From: Choanephora cucurbitarum
Taxonomy: Eukaryota; Mucoromycota; Mucoromycetes; Mucorales; Choanephoraceae
Length of the DNA stretch: 41,459 nucleotides
Direction: 5' to 3'
Assembly: GCA_025331435.1 (NCBI GenBank)
Contig: JAIWNI010000161.1
Span: 1-41,459 of the forward strand
A model generated the notes under the pieces. It searched no databases, was not told where the DNA came from, and worked only from the letters and a program-made list of their open reading frames with translations. Numbering within the stretch: position 1 is the first letter of the stretch; every line of letters begins with the position of its first letter. A program made the position numbers and the translations under genes. This document shows, one piece after another, positions 1-12,082 of this stretch.

Positions 1-10
1 GGCTGCTTAC

Positions 11-820
11 CTTTGGCTGGATTTGATCCTTCGCCTGTCTTTGATTCTGAGCTCTAAAAGGCAAACAAATTAGCATTTGAAAAAATTGAAGACGTTAAAT
101 GAGACTTTACCAACTGATCAAGTTTTTTATTTCTGAAATAGTAAGATATAATATCGCCTTCGAGCCAATTTCCCCTACTTCTATTGATTGGTATACGGTA
201 AACATTATCCAAATACCGAAAATTATCATAAGCCGCCAGTTTGTATTTGAGCGGTATTTGGGTCCAAGTTTTAACCTCGAGCTCAGATTCCTTTTCTTGG
301 ACATGGTATAGCAAGTCGGCTAATACCACCTTACCCAACTGTTCCAAAATCGATAGATGCAATTTCATCATTGCTTCCTTTTTTGCTCTATCGGTAGAGT
401 TGATGCTCTCATTCGGATTAATGCTATCGGCGAAACATGAGATCAAAAAATACTTTAAGAGATTTAAAGGTGTATTCAAATCGCCATGCATGTCCTTGAT
501 GTAAGGTCTTGTTATTAAACAAGCAGGCAAAACAGTAACCTCTAATTGATTGTCTACAAATTCAGATCATTCTTTATCTATCAGATTATATGGATTATGA
601 TTAATTAGAGATCTTATCAGAAATATGCTGATTTACTTTCAACTACAACATGCTATTTCTAAATTTCAATGTTTCTTTCAACTATGGTGAACGGCTGATT
701 GATACGTTCCTTAAAACGAGCTTCTAATTGCTCCACATGAATTTTGATTTCTGAGACTTCATCTTCAGTTTTTCGAGTACCTCTCAAAAGAATATTGGTT
801 TTATTGCTGAAATGAGACAT
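11..820 (-). CDS. Unrecognised three-exon gene, 3' end off the window
   Basis: Proposed exons on the minus strand are 820-706, 553-111 and 53-11. The first intron (705-554) starts GTATCA and ends TTTGTAG. The second (110-54) starts GTAAAG, has a GCTAAT branch-like site and ends CTTTTAG. A third donor, GTAAGC, begins at position 10. Phases agree across all joins, which argues for a real spliced gene. The start is the ATG at 818-820. Exon 1 encodes a short charged helical segment (EVSEIKIHVEQLEARFKE) that could be a coiled coil. Exon 2 encodes about 147 residues with no motif I recognise. I see no signal peptide, membrane segment or transposase signature. Function unknown: it could be a host gene or the tail of an unfamiliar mobile element. 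The splice model is my inference; the reading frames are directly visible. Confidence 0.5.
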
Positions 821-1964
821 TTTGTAGCTAGAAAAAAGAATGTAATATATGGAATGAATTGTAGAATCGATGAAAAAAGAACAGCTCACTAAATATGTTT
901 TTTAGAATATAATGCGTTGAACGAAACAGCATCAAGTTGAGTCCCTCAATCAAAGTCTTTATTACTTATTGTTGGGGATGAATAGGCACTTATCTTAATG
1001 TTTGTTTTTTAAGAAAATATTCATAGAGCATCAGCATTCTTCATGTCCACATGCTAGTATTACATCCCAACTGGATCTATAAGATAACTTCTCGTTTTGC
1101 TAATTGCCAGTAATGACGTGATAGTAATCTCAACACCTGTGTCCTATAACGATAAGCATTGAGATATTAAAGGCTTTTTCTTTATTAAGTTCGTTTTAGT
1201 AAACGCTTTTCGAAAACAGTAGTCTTTCAAACTCAGAGTTGATGATGATAATGTTATATTAAATCTCTTCCCATAGGATGTGGATATACATGCTATTTTA
1301 GGCCGATAATGATGTTTTTGATATTTTCATCTAAACAAGTTAGTAGTTGGAAAACACAAAGACAAGGTTTTACTTACAGATGTATAATTCATTGGAATCT
1401 TTTTCTTCACAAAATTACTTTGTGTGATAAATGCTTGTTTTATTCACATGTCTATTACAGCGTATAACTAGATAGTCTTGATCTAATACATACTCTTTAT
1501 AGTCATATTCCTTACAACTTGACAGTCGGTACTTAAACTGCATCTGTAACTGACTTCAGATAAATCGCGCGTAGCTGCAATCTTCATTGTTATGTGGATA
1601 TTTTAGTATATGACACGTGCAATAGCTTTACTCAGGCAAAAAGTGCATTTAGACATAATTGTAGCTCAGTACTTGACTTATAGTCTATTGAGTTGACTTA
1701 ATATGAGATTGATTTATTCATACAACGCTTGTCGCTCTTAAGACTCTTGATCCACTTTATAGTCTGTCATTGGCTCAAGATGGATCAGAGTTAGCATAGT
1801 AACTTCACTGTAATTCATCCTGCCCATCTCCTATTAATTAGACACACACGTTTGATAATAAAGAACTTCCTCTCTCTCTTTTCGCTCTTCTAGGTTATAT
1901 AGATTCTGGTTGTACTTTTCTTGCTCATATAGATTTTAGTTTATTGTATTTTCGTGTCTGATAC
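821..1964. other. AT-rich stretch without a recognisable gene
   Basis: About 1.1 kb with no long reading frame on either strand and no repeat shared with the rest of the window that I could see. It holds small simple tracts (a CT-rich run near 1869-1882). It may contain the promoter of the minus-strand gene to its left, but I cannot point to a convincing site. Confidence 0.5.
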
Positions 1965-2530
1965 AACAACATGTATTCCTTGCAAGTTGGTTGATCTGGA
2001 AAAAGCAACGTATAGCTGGCCATAAGTAAAAGGCGAGGTGCGTAGATCAATTCCAACATTGGAGAGGGATTGCCCTTGCGATTTGTTAATAGTTATAGCA
2101 AAGCTGAGTTTGACTGGAAATCGCTTCCTGATCAGAACATAAGGATAGTTACCTTCCAGAGTTGTTAGTTTAATTCTTGGAATGAGTCCTATTTGTTCTT
2201 CAATTGAATTGTTATTGGCAAGAACTGCAACCTTAAGGACACATTGCCCTACTTTTTTGACGACTAATCTGGTACCATTTCAGAGGCCTTTTTGAGTATT
2301 AAGATTTCTTAAAACCATTACGATACGGCCTATTATGAGAGTCAACTTTGGAGGGGGGAAGTTACCTGGGTTCAATGTTTGAAGATATTCAGTAGAGACC
2401 CTGTAAACTTCCTTGTTAACATTTTCCTCTTCAGAGTAGTCAGCTTTATCGACCGATATCAATGTAGTACAATTTTCAGGCATTAGTTCAAGCACTTTGT
2501 GATCAATAGAGAGGTTGTGAAAAAAGTTTT
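1965..2530 (-). pseudogene. Helitron family B helicase remnant (C-terminal PIF1 part)
   Basis: Two minus-strand frames match the end of a Helitron PIF1-type helicase. The upstream one (2495-2280) contains VDKADYSEEEN and TLNPGNFPPPKL, which align with VSADKADYLDEEN-like and TLNPGNFPPAKL stretches in the family-B Helitron at 33815-40038. The downstream one (about 2130-1965) contains the late helicase motifs FAITINKSQGQSL and YVAFSRSTNLQG. It lacks Rep and Walker regions and has no GC-rich Helitron terminus at its low-coordinate end, so it is a truncated fragment. It could be the missing far half of the family-B copy at 7960-12082, split by the family-A Helitron, or an independent relic. Confidence 0.8.
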
Positions 2531-2788
2531 TGCATGTATCTTTTACTTATATGACAGGTTAGGCCATAAATTTTTAAGTCAGGGAAATGTGAAATTTGTA
2601 AGGCTTTCATTTGCTACAATTGAAATCCGCAAGTCAGATATTAAGTCAGCTATAAAACGGTGCTTTTAATACCTTCGGTATTACAATATCTGAATTTGCG
2701 ATGTGTATAATTTAATTTCAATCTTACAAAATTTTGAAGAGGTTTCTGTTACATTTAGTTTGTATGTCTTACATTTTTAAAAAGGGAA

Positions 2789-2930
2789 CTAGCCGACCTA
2801 CTCGCTACGCTCGCTTTACGGCCGTCGTCGCCTCACGGTTCGGAACATGGCTTCCCCCCCCCCACCACCACCACCACCCACACCCACCACACCACCCACT
2901 TACTCATCCAACCAAAGCAACAAAATATTT
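2789..2930 (-). repeat. Helitron family A 3' terminal module (GC-rich end plus G-rich tract)
   Basis: The terminal 55 or so bases are strikingly GC-rich for this locus and contain the 8-bp palindrome ACGGCCGT at 2818-2825. They end in TAGGTCGGCTAG on the minus strand. Inward of this, 2852-2910 is a C/CA-rich run on the plus strand, hence G/GT-rich on the element's own strand. The same order (CTAG end, palindrome, G-rich tract, then the helicase stop) recurs at 33815-33960. I could not draw a clean short hairpin just before CTAG beyond the palindrome. Confidence 0.75.
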
Positions 2931-3011
2931 AGTCAATAAGAATTGCTGTTTTATTTGAAAAGAGAAGAATATGATATGTATGAAATAGGCTTTTGATAAA
3001 TTACGAAACAA

Positions 3012-6000
3012 TCAAGTGCGTAACACTTCTTTGAACACAATATTTTTGGTGTACTGATGCTGAAAGTCCTCTATTTTTGAGATACTTTGATCTATAAGCA
3101 GTTTCAATGAAGCAGGAGACTTGACTCGAGATAGAGCAACATACAAATGGCCGTGACTGAATATATAATCAGGTAGATAGAGGCCTGCATTTTCGAGTGT
3201 TTGACCTTGTGCTTTGTTTATAGTAAATGCAAATGCAAGTCTAACAGGGAATTGTGTTCTTCTAAATTCAATGGAGGTTTGGTGTGCAACGGAAGTATAG
3301 TTGATATGAATCCGAGGAATCAACACGATTTTACCAACATGGGATCCAGTAACTATAGTAGCTTCAATAATGTTGGTTTTAAGAGACCTAATAATAAGTC
3401 TCGTTCCATTGCAAAGGCCATTTGCAGCGTCTATGTTTCTCAGTAACATTATAGGGCAACCTACTTTCAATTTAAGCTGATGAAGTGGAAGGGACCCATT
3501 GTTGATTGAGTTGAGCAGTTCGGTAGGATACGCAATACGGTTTTCAGGATTGCAAACTTGATCACTGCTTAAGTAGACTGTCTCTCTACCTCTTATACAG
3601 CTAAGCATCCTTTGGTTAATGATTTCTACATCAACATTCTTTGGTGTCATAATAGCTCTACTAACAAAATAATTTGAGTTAGGGTTAAGAGCTTCATCTG
3701 TTAGATTTGGATAGATGGTAGCAATGAGATTTAAGAGATTTGATCCAGGTATGTGAAAAAAATCAGGTATTCTGATGTAATCGCTAGGTATGTTGTTGCT
3801 CAGTGTCAATGTAGGTACTTTGCCTTCTCCAATATTCAACAGAAATTCAGAAAATTGTTGTAGTTCTTGAGCCAATTCAGGATTATTGCTTTGCAAAGCC
3901 TGCTGTGCTCGCATGTTTACACGTAGTTTTAGGACAGTAACCTTGGACCATAAGAAGGATCGGTTGAGACATTCACTTACAATAGTAGATCTACTTGCCT
4001 TGGGGATGACAGGTAAAACCTGACGGAAATCACCTCCAAAAACAATCAACTTGCCACCAAAAGGAACGGTTTGAAGAACGTGGTTTTCATCTTTCATTAT
4101 GTCTTTAAAAGTTCTATCAACTGCTTCAAATATTGTTCTACTTGTCATGGATGCTTCATCCCAAACGATCAGTTTTGCTTTTTTAATAAGATTACCAAGT
4201 TCAGATCTGGGCTTGATATTACACATTGATTCGGTATTGATATCAATTGGAATCTTAAGAGTAGAATGGGACGTTCGGCCACCTTCTAACAGTAGAGCAG
4301 CTATACCACTTGAAGCTACTGCAATGGCTATATCACCTACTCTTCTTGTTGAGTTTAATAAGCTGTTGAAGAGAAAGGTTTTGCCAGAGCCACCTGGTGC
4401 GTCAATGAAGTAGAGTCTTGAGGCACTAAGATCTCTTGTAGAGTCATTGACTATTTCAGAGCGTATGGTGTCATATGCTATTTTTTGATCGTCGTTGAAT
4501 TGAAGGCTGGACGGATCAGGTTGTGCTTCGGCAGAAAGTGACAGCTGTATGTGTGTTCGGGCCAGTAATGATAAACCGTCGCCATTCAAATCCACCAATC
4601 TCGTGTCTTCTTGAGGAAATACGGCAGCAAAACCATCCATGTCTTTCAAATCAATATTGTGGTCAGCCAAAATATCATTGATATCTAAAAGCCAATGCTC
4701 AAACATACGGTCGGTAATAGCAGTAGGAGCTGGCAGAGTAGATTCAGTAGCCTTTTGTTGTTCACGATAGAGGTAGTCTTCAGTCAAGCTATCTTTGTGT
4801 TGCGTCCAGAGGTCAAATAGGTCAGTGCATTCACAAAATACAACTATGATGCAGAAGAGACGACGTAAGGCTGGTGGGCGCTGATATGTAGCTGCTTCTG
4901 TTAAAGCTGCAAACCATTCAGAGTTATCTGTCAACAATCCCATTGCCCGAGCAGTAGCTTGATATGATGGATACACTTGCCCTTCAAAAGTTCTCAAATC
5001 AATAAAGCTGGTTGCCCCAGATATTTTGTACAACAAAAGACGAAGGTGATATCTTTCAACATCATGAGGAGATACAGAGTAAATCCTGCCAACAATTTTT
5101 CCCGATCCACCATTTCGTGGTTTCCAAACTTGAGGACTTAGTTCCTTGTGAAAAGTATAGTATTCGCAGAAGTCAGGATACAAAATGGTTTTAGACAGAT
5201 TGTCACCAAGTGAATGAGCTTCTCGATTATACTTCAGCCATGCTGTCAAGGTTGTTTCTTTTGGATCCCTTGATATAACAGATTCAGGAGTATCTCCAGC
5301 TTCAAAGTATATATGTTGTTCATTTTCCAAGTGAATTGCTAAACGTTGATGGGAAGGAGATTCACCATGCATTGGGAAAGAAAACAATCGCCAACATGCT
5401 TCAGAGGCAGACACATATCTGGCATCCAAGAAGGATTTGATTTCATCCCGATTCTCGTCAAGGCCACCATCAATATTGACTTGAGCTCTGTCATGACCTT
5501 TATAAACATACTTATAAATGTATTTGACGGAGTTAACAGAGCTGCATATTTAAACACTGATATGCGTATTGTATTTAGCACATAAAAAAAGGTTATGGGG
5601 CACTACCCAACGATTATCAACAGTGACAGTACCATGATTACGCATAACAATACGGGTATTACGACGACGATAGATAGTATAACCACCTTCAGCTGAGTCA
5701 ACAGTAGTAGTTACATCCTGGAAGTCGCGAGGAAACCTTTTGGTACAACGACCATTTTTCATGCATACTGCAGAGGGATTGAGCAAGCCGCATGGATTAT
5801 GGATCATTGCTGTAGTAACTGTTTCAAAAGCAAGTGGATGAACTTGAGGATCAGGGATTTCGGCTGAAACAATTCTGTCAAAGTCATCAGTTGTTCGAGG
5901 CTTATCTTGTTCTTGAAGGATAAAGAGCATATGAGCGTGTGGTAAACCACGCTTTTGAAACTCAATAGAATATACATATGCAATCACTTTTCCAAAAATA

Positions 6001-7733
6001 TTCTTTTTCAAGATGTTATTCAATAACTCTCTAAGTTTCATGTTGAATACTCGGGCACAAAGATCTGGTCTTTCACTCGCAGTTTGGTTAATCAACAACT
6101 CTCGTTTTATCTCAGGCCAAGCAGGATTGCATGTAAAGGTAATAAAAAGATCGGGCTTGCCAAATCTTCTAACCAAACTAATTGCATCTTGGTATAGTTG
6201 AGCTAAAAAGCGAGGGCCACCAATAAAAGTGGATGGAAGAATTACTCGCCTACCAATGGAGCTCATGTCACTGTCATTCATCCGAATTGCATCAGTGAGG
6301 CCTTTGTACATTTCAGTTCTTAATGAGCTTTGATTGAACCTTATATAGTTTAGGCGTTGTTGCTCCATTTTGGCATACATATCAACCACATATTGATGGA
6401 AAAGTTTACCAAATGAGTGGATACCAACTTGATGATTGAGTGGCAATTCACAATCAACCAACCGTTTAATCATGAGCATTGAGCTGTAAAAATCCATAAT
6501 TGTAATTTTTTTTCTTGGATTTCTTAAAACGGCTTGAACGTAAGGTGCATTATCAGCATTGTTGATTCTTAAATCATTAATGTCTGAAATGACAGGGAGA
6601 GTTTCACAACACCATCCAGGAGCACCTTGAGGAAACATGAGAACATATTGCAAAGGATCGTAGAATTGGTTTGTTTCGTTGATATGACTCAATGCATTGT
6701 CATCACCTTTTAATCGAATGACGATATCACGATTAGCAGGCTCAGCTTGAGGACGACCATCACCATCACCACCAACAATCAAAACGCCAATTTCAGCAGC
6801 AGTAGGGGCATTATAGCGTCTCAAATCAGGTGTGTTTTCAGCTCTAAAAATCATTCTGATGTCCCGATTGATAGCATCAGAGTTGGATTGACGGCTCTCA
6901 GCATCAATGTCAGCCATTGTCTTAAAATATTCAACAAAAGGATTGATGTCGTGCATCATTTCTTGAAGAGCAAGCATGGTTGAAGAGTTTATCTCAGAAT
7001 TAGCTGCGACATTCATTCTATTTTGAAGCTCATTCTCAGAGTCAAAGAAATAGATTTGGGCAAATTGAGGACGTTGTTGTTGCCCATCATTGTTATTGCC
7101 TGGTGTAAGACTGTTGCTAATAAGATGGTAAACACTATTATGAATTCTGAAGGTGTATGCTCCTACTCTTGAATTTGCAAAACTATGATCCAAATTCGCA
7201 TTCATAGAGGTGAAGCTTAAAGCAGAGTTGTATGCTCTTACGTTTCGCTTAAACTCTCTACTTCTTTCATCATCACCACGCAAAAGATTAGCAAGAACTT
7301 CAGGTAGAGGATCCAAAGACTTGCGAACACTTTTTCCATCACTGCAACACATTTGAAAGCGAGGATTTCTCAAGCTACTTCTTCCTTTCTTTTCTTTCAT
7401 CCACATTAATGCACCGCAAAAACAGCACTCGACGTCCATGGATCCCACATCCAAACGCTCTACCTCAGTAGCCTGTACTTCAGGTGCTATTGAAGCTTCG
7501 ACAGGTTCAACTCGGCTACCGCAATTCCAATGAGAACGTCTCGAGTGTCCAAGGCGACCACACGACTGACATCTTGGTTGCTCCAAAATGAATTCTTCAG
7601 CTTGCTCAACGGACTGCGGTTGTTGTTCTTGTTCAGTTGCTTCTGTTCGATTTCTTTCGATTCTTTCCAAACAGTTCCAGTGACTACGGCGTAAATGCCC
7701 TTCGCGATTACAATAGGGACAGATTTTAGTCAT
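3012..7733 (-). pseudogene. RepHel protein of Helitron family A, one internal stop
   Basis: One continuous frame of about 1573 codons from the ATG at 7731-7733 to the stop at 3012-3014, broken only by TAA at 5550-5552 (residue 728). Homologous Rep proteins have Glu there (HINVE-type motif), so a GAA to TAA change is likely. The N-terminus has two zinc knuckles (residues 5-21 and 55-71, pattern CX2CX4HX4HX2C) and a further Cys cluster. The HUH nuclease motif is LPHAHM (His at about 599 and 601) and the Rep tyrosine motif KYIYKYVYKG follows the stop at about 737-746. The C-terminal helicase has Walker A (GGSGKT, about residue 1117), Walker B (VWDEAS) and late PIF1 motifs (INKAQGQTL, YVALSRV). 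The Rep domain nicks and rejoins DNA; the helicase unwinds it. As it stands the stop separates HUH from Tyr and helicase, so the copy is probably inactive unless the stop is read through. Confidence 0.9.
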
Positions 7734-7959
7734 TTGTGTTCTAAAAAGAAAGTCAGTTTTCTGCCTTTTTATAAGGTAAAAGTTCTACCAACATTGGATT
7801 TACTTAATTAGAGAAAAGAGAGGTAACTTTATTTTAGTGAACAGAAAAACAGGTACAGTAATAATCTAATTATTTTGTGACCGTAAAATAACTTTCTTAA
7901 AGCACTGGGACTGCAAAATAACTCTGTGTGACAATGCACGATTTTAATTATTTAGATGA

Positions 7960-10900
7960 TGCAAAATCTTTTCACAACCTCCCTAATAGCATCAACTGTA
8001 TCATTTTTAAAGGTAAGTATAGCCGACCTATATAACAAAGATGGGTTGCGGAGAGCTTTGATAAGGTTTTGCTGGGGATACACTCTAGAGATAAGATCGT
8101 TCAGCGAGTATGTCTGAGAGATGTATTCAGGTAGAGGTATCCTAGCATTTTACATCGAGGTGTTATATGAGATCAAATAAAGCCACTTTTTGAAATGGAT
8201 GTCATGGGCAGAAGTACCTCGCACACGCATATTTTGCTTAAGATACAATACTTGAATTCTGCTCCAATTGAAAGGCTGTTTAATGGAGGCTTCAATTATG
8301 CTAGACTTATTACCATTCTTGATAACCGGAGGAATATGTGCAAAATCACCACCCAAAATGATAGGAAGACCTCCAAAGAGTGTGTCATTGCTACGGATGT
8401 CTTGGAGAGTGCGATCTACAGCTTCAAAGCAGCTCTTGTTTTGCATAGGCACTTCGTCCCAAATCAACAGCGATGTCTTGCAAAGTAACTTGGTTAGACT
8501 GCTGTTTTTTGGTATCCAGCAGGTAGAAGGCTCATTCACTTGGATGGGGATCTTGACCCTAAAGTGTGATATTCTTCCCCCGGATAAAAGCAGAGATGCT
8601 ATACCAGATGATGCGACACATAGCACATTTTTTCTTTGACATCTTAAATAGCTACTCAATGTGTTGCAAACAAAGGTTTTGCCTGTACCAGCTGGACCAT
8701 GAATGAAGAAGCATGGAGGTCTGTCGGAGGAATCAGAAGCTGTTTCCAAAGACTGCAATTGACTAATTATAAAATCAGAGACATGCTTTTGATCTTGGTT
8801 GGACGACGCATAGTTTGAAGTATATATGCTACATTCTTCTTGAATGTCATATGCAAGTTGTTCGTCAATTAATGGATTGCCAGTACATTCTCTAGCAGTT
8901 CGACTATTCAAAGCGGTAACACAGTTGTGTTTAAATGTGGGAAGCTCAAACTCATTCAGAGATCTACTTAGCTCCATCAATTTGACTTCGATCGAATAAA
9001 GTCCATAATCAAGATAAGAACATCTCTCATTAAACTCATCATTGTCATTAGATGTATACATTTTGTTGCTAGGAAAGAGCTGTTGCAACTTCTGTCCTAG
9101 ATCATCACAAACAAATTCGCAAAAGGTTGTCTACAGCATATTAGGATCAGTCAATTGAGCGAATGTTAGAGCTGTAACAATTAAGCTACGCAAATGACTA
9201 CCGGAGGAAAAAAGAACTGCTTCCTCGAAACATCGTGTCCATTCTTGACCATCTTCAACTAAATGAAGTTCAACACAGGCTTGTTTGAATGTTGGACACT
9301 GAATCCTGTTGATTGTTCTAAGGTCATCAAATAATTTTGAGCCAGCATTATTGATCAGGAGAAGGTGAAGATAGTATCGTTCTCCGCAAGTAGGACTACA
9401 ACAAGGAATTTTCCAAATTGCAAAACCTTTCTTTCTTACTTCCCAACTTTTGTTATTTCTATCCCATGCAAAATAGTTGGGGAAATCCTGGTACAAATAT
9501 TTTTGAGCTTCAAGATTGTTTTCACAATATTTAAAGTAAGCGATTAGCATAGAGCTGTTAGTGATTAATATATGCTATATTTCAGATGAGGTTGCATCTC
9601 CAGGAAAGAATACAGGCTGTTCATTTGGTAAATGCAGAGCTAAAGAAGTTACGGTAGGATCTTCCTCATGCATTTTATACTCAAATAATCTTGCAAATGC
9701 TTCTGTAGGTCTGATGTAGCGTCCTTGCAAGTGTTTGCTGATTTCATCTGCATCGTCACTGAGTTTCAAAGTAGTGCGATCAGAGCTCTTACAGACATAC
9801 TTGTTGATGTATTTAATGGCTTGTACACCTTAACAACATTCAACATTAATATGTGCCTTATATCGTTTTGATAAGTATGGGTTGTAAGGCACGATCCACT
9901 TGTTATCAACTTCAATGGTACCACCACCATATCTTTGAGGGACAGGTACATGATGAAGATTGTCAGGATCAACTATAGATGAACGTTTGTACGTAGGGTA
10001 GCCGTTCTCGATGACTATTGTTTCTTCGGAATAGGGTTTAGGGAATCGCTTGGTACATTTTAAGTGACCATTGACATCCTTAGCCATACATGGAGATCTT
10101 GGATTGAGATCACCATATGGACCATGTACCATATTTTTAGTTACTATATCGTACAATTCTGGATCAGATTGTTTAGATGGCAATTCAGCAGAAATGATCT
10201 GATCTATTTTATCTTGGGTGTCTATATTTTGTCCAGGATTCAGGAATAGGAGCAGATGCAAATGGGGAAGTCCTCTCTTTTGGTATTCAATGGTTCTGAC
10301 TAAACCCCTATAAGATCCAAAATCTTTTTTGATTTAAGATCGTGAAGTAGCTCTTTCACCTTCATATCAAAAACCCTTGCAACTAAATCAGGTCTATCAG
10401 AAGCAGATTGCCCGGGTAAGAGTTCGTTTTGAATCTCAATCCATCTTGGGTTGGCAGCGAAAGTAATGAAAAGAGATGGCTTGTCGAAATATCTCACAAT
10501 AGCCATTGAATCTTGATACAGCTTAGCCATAAAGCGAGGACCTCGGGTGTAACTACTGGGCAAGATAAATCGTCTTCCCAAAGAGTCAGCATTAACATCA
10601 GCAATAATGAGAGCATCTTGAAGACCACTATAAAGATCAGCACGGATGTTAGACTGATGACTTCTGATCCAATCCAACTTATTTTGATCACAGATTGGCT
10701 TGCATCAACCAAGTACTGTTGGAATAACCTCTTAGCTACAAACAAAGTAGGATATTCATTTGCTCTTTGATGAAGTCTGTATCGATAGTACAATCTTTGT
10801 GTCAATCGAGTAAAACCATCACTCAATCTCAAACCCCAGTGCCAGCCTAAATCATCCATGGGAAACAGAAGCGTATAATGCAGTGGCATATACAAAGCAT

Positions 10901-12082
10901 GGTTTCGTGAAATAGTTCTATATGATCGAGATCCCTCATTATCACAGAGATAGATACGAATATCTCTAAAACTTTTAGAAGTGCTTTCGTTCGGTATAAT
11001 ACCAACAACTTCATCAGAGGTAGGAAGATTTTCAGTACGATTATCTGATCCAGCCTACTAACTCAATTCTCATTGAAGGATAAATCCGAATAATGGTGTT
11101 TCGCTTTCACTAATCTCAGTATTAATAAGAAGCTCATGTGCATTCTTGTACAGTCTGACATAAAGATTTTCCTCACGAAGCATTGATGTCAAACTACTTA
11201 TGACTTCGCTATCCAGATCGCTGTTATTGCCTGCTCTAAGTGAAGCTGCAAACTGAGGATCAAAGATATACAACTGAGCATATTCTGCATTGTTGTTATC
11301 TTCAGATAAAAGAGGACCCTGAGTGTGATATACCTGACCATGGATTTGGAAAGGCATGTTGGAGATATTGCTATTGCTTATTTCATAGCCCATAGAAGTA
11401 AAGGCAAAAGCAGCGTTATATCTTCTAATATTCTCTCTAAAGCGGCGACCTCTAGCGCTTAGTTTTTCAGACAGAGTTTTCAAAATTGCAGGTGGCTCTT
11501 GCAGGTGCTCAAGTTTTGCTGTGCCTTGCCTTGCAACAACTCATCCGAAATTTGTTGCGTGATATGCAGTAAAAGGGCAACTCAGCCTTCCAGTGTTTGG
11601 CCCCACAATCAGCACAGATTTCGCTCATTGATCTGAGATTAGACGGCTAAAGGCGGCCAAGCTCAGAAATTAAACCTGCTGGAAGTTTAACAAGTCATCT
11701 ACAACTAGAAGTCTGGGCGTTTTGATGTCTGCTTGCAGCTCTAATTTCTGCGCGTTCCTGGAATATATATATAGGAGAAAAGAGCATAAATTAGAATATT
11801 TAATATTATTGCAATAAGAAATACGTAAGAATCTTACTTGGCATGAGTCGCGGGTTGCGAATCTAGAGTGAAAGAAGGTAGTTCCACAGCTTAAACATGA
11901 CTTGAAAATAGCGTTTACTTGATTACTCATGTTATGTTTAGAGAAAAGGAAGAAGTAGATAATAAGCAATCAATAAATGGTGGAGTTATAATTCTTTGTT
12001 TGAGATAGTATAGAAGAAAAGAGCAGTAAAGTCACGTGATAGTAACTTTTCGGATTCGATTTTTGAATATATATACAGATGA
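7960..12082 (-). mobile_element. Helitron family B, copy 1 (5' part, 3' truncated)
   Basis: The 5' end is at about 12079-12082, where the minus strand reads TC after A. The first ~50 bases align with the 5' end of copy 2 at 40038 (shared GTATAT, AAAAATC and TATCACGTGA blocks). The element carries a small first exon, an intron, a Rep region and the N-terminal half of the helicase. Recognisable coding sequence stops near 7970, exactly where the family-A Helitron begins. Many frameshifts and stops show it is old. Confidence 0.8.
7965..11930 (-). pseudogene. RepHel pseudogene of Helitron family B, copy 1
   Basis: Exon 1 (11930-11838) encodes 31 residues with a CX2C...C zinc-finger-like start (CLSCGTTFFHSRF). 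The intron is 11837-11758 (GTAAGA..TTCCAG). Exon 2 then runs through Rep and helicase in shifting frames. Visible pieces, in order: a Cys motif (CADCGAKHW); Rep N-terminal blocks at 11483-11070 and 10895-10300; the HUH region near 10270-10250 (LPHLHLLLFL); the Rep Tyr motif just after a TAA at 9830-9832; and a helicase with Walker A (GPAGTGKT) and WDEVPM at 9088-8150, with coding still recognisable to about 7970. Premature stops include 11647-11649, 9830-9832 and 8150-8152, each at a Gln codon in copy 2. A frameshift lies in an A-run near 10325. Not functional. Confidence 0.85.

Larger units (their letters stand above)
2789..7959 (-). mobile_element. Helitron family A, nearly intact autonomous element
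   Basis: A rolling-circle Helitron on the minus strand. The 3' end is CTAG at 2789-2792, followed on the minus strand by T, the usual Helitron A|T target arrangement. The 5' end is placed at about 7956-7959, where the minus strand offers TC after an A and recognisable family-B coding sequence stops; this end is inferred because no second copy is present. No terminal inverted repeats or target duplication are seen, as expected for Helitrons. The element carries one large RepHel frame (3012-7733). Its 3' module is GC-rich and nearly identical to that of the family-B Helitron at 33815, although the proteins differ. Confidence 0.8.

Noticed and set aside
2734..2958. Plus-strand frame with a His/Pro-rich tail
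   Set aside because: It is a translation of the C/CA-rich simple repeat in the Helitron 3' module.
3012..5429. A stand-alone host PIF1 helicase gene
   Set aside because: There is no ATG at its start, and the frame continues upstream into the Rep domain across one TAA; it is the second half of a Helitron RepHel.
5339..5581. Short frame bridging the two halves of the family-A RepHel, implying a frameshift
   Set aside because: Direct translation shows both halves are in the same frame, separated by a single TAA; no shift is needed.
8018..8030. TAGCCGACCTA, identical to part of the Helitron 3' terminus
   Set aside because: On the minus strand it falls in readable helicase coding sequence (SLLYRSAIL) of family-B copy 1, aligning with copy 2, and lacks the rest of the GC-rich module. 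Treated as chance.
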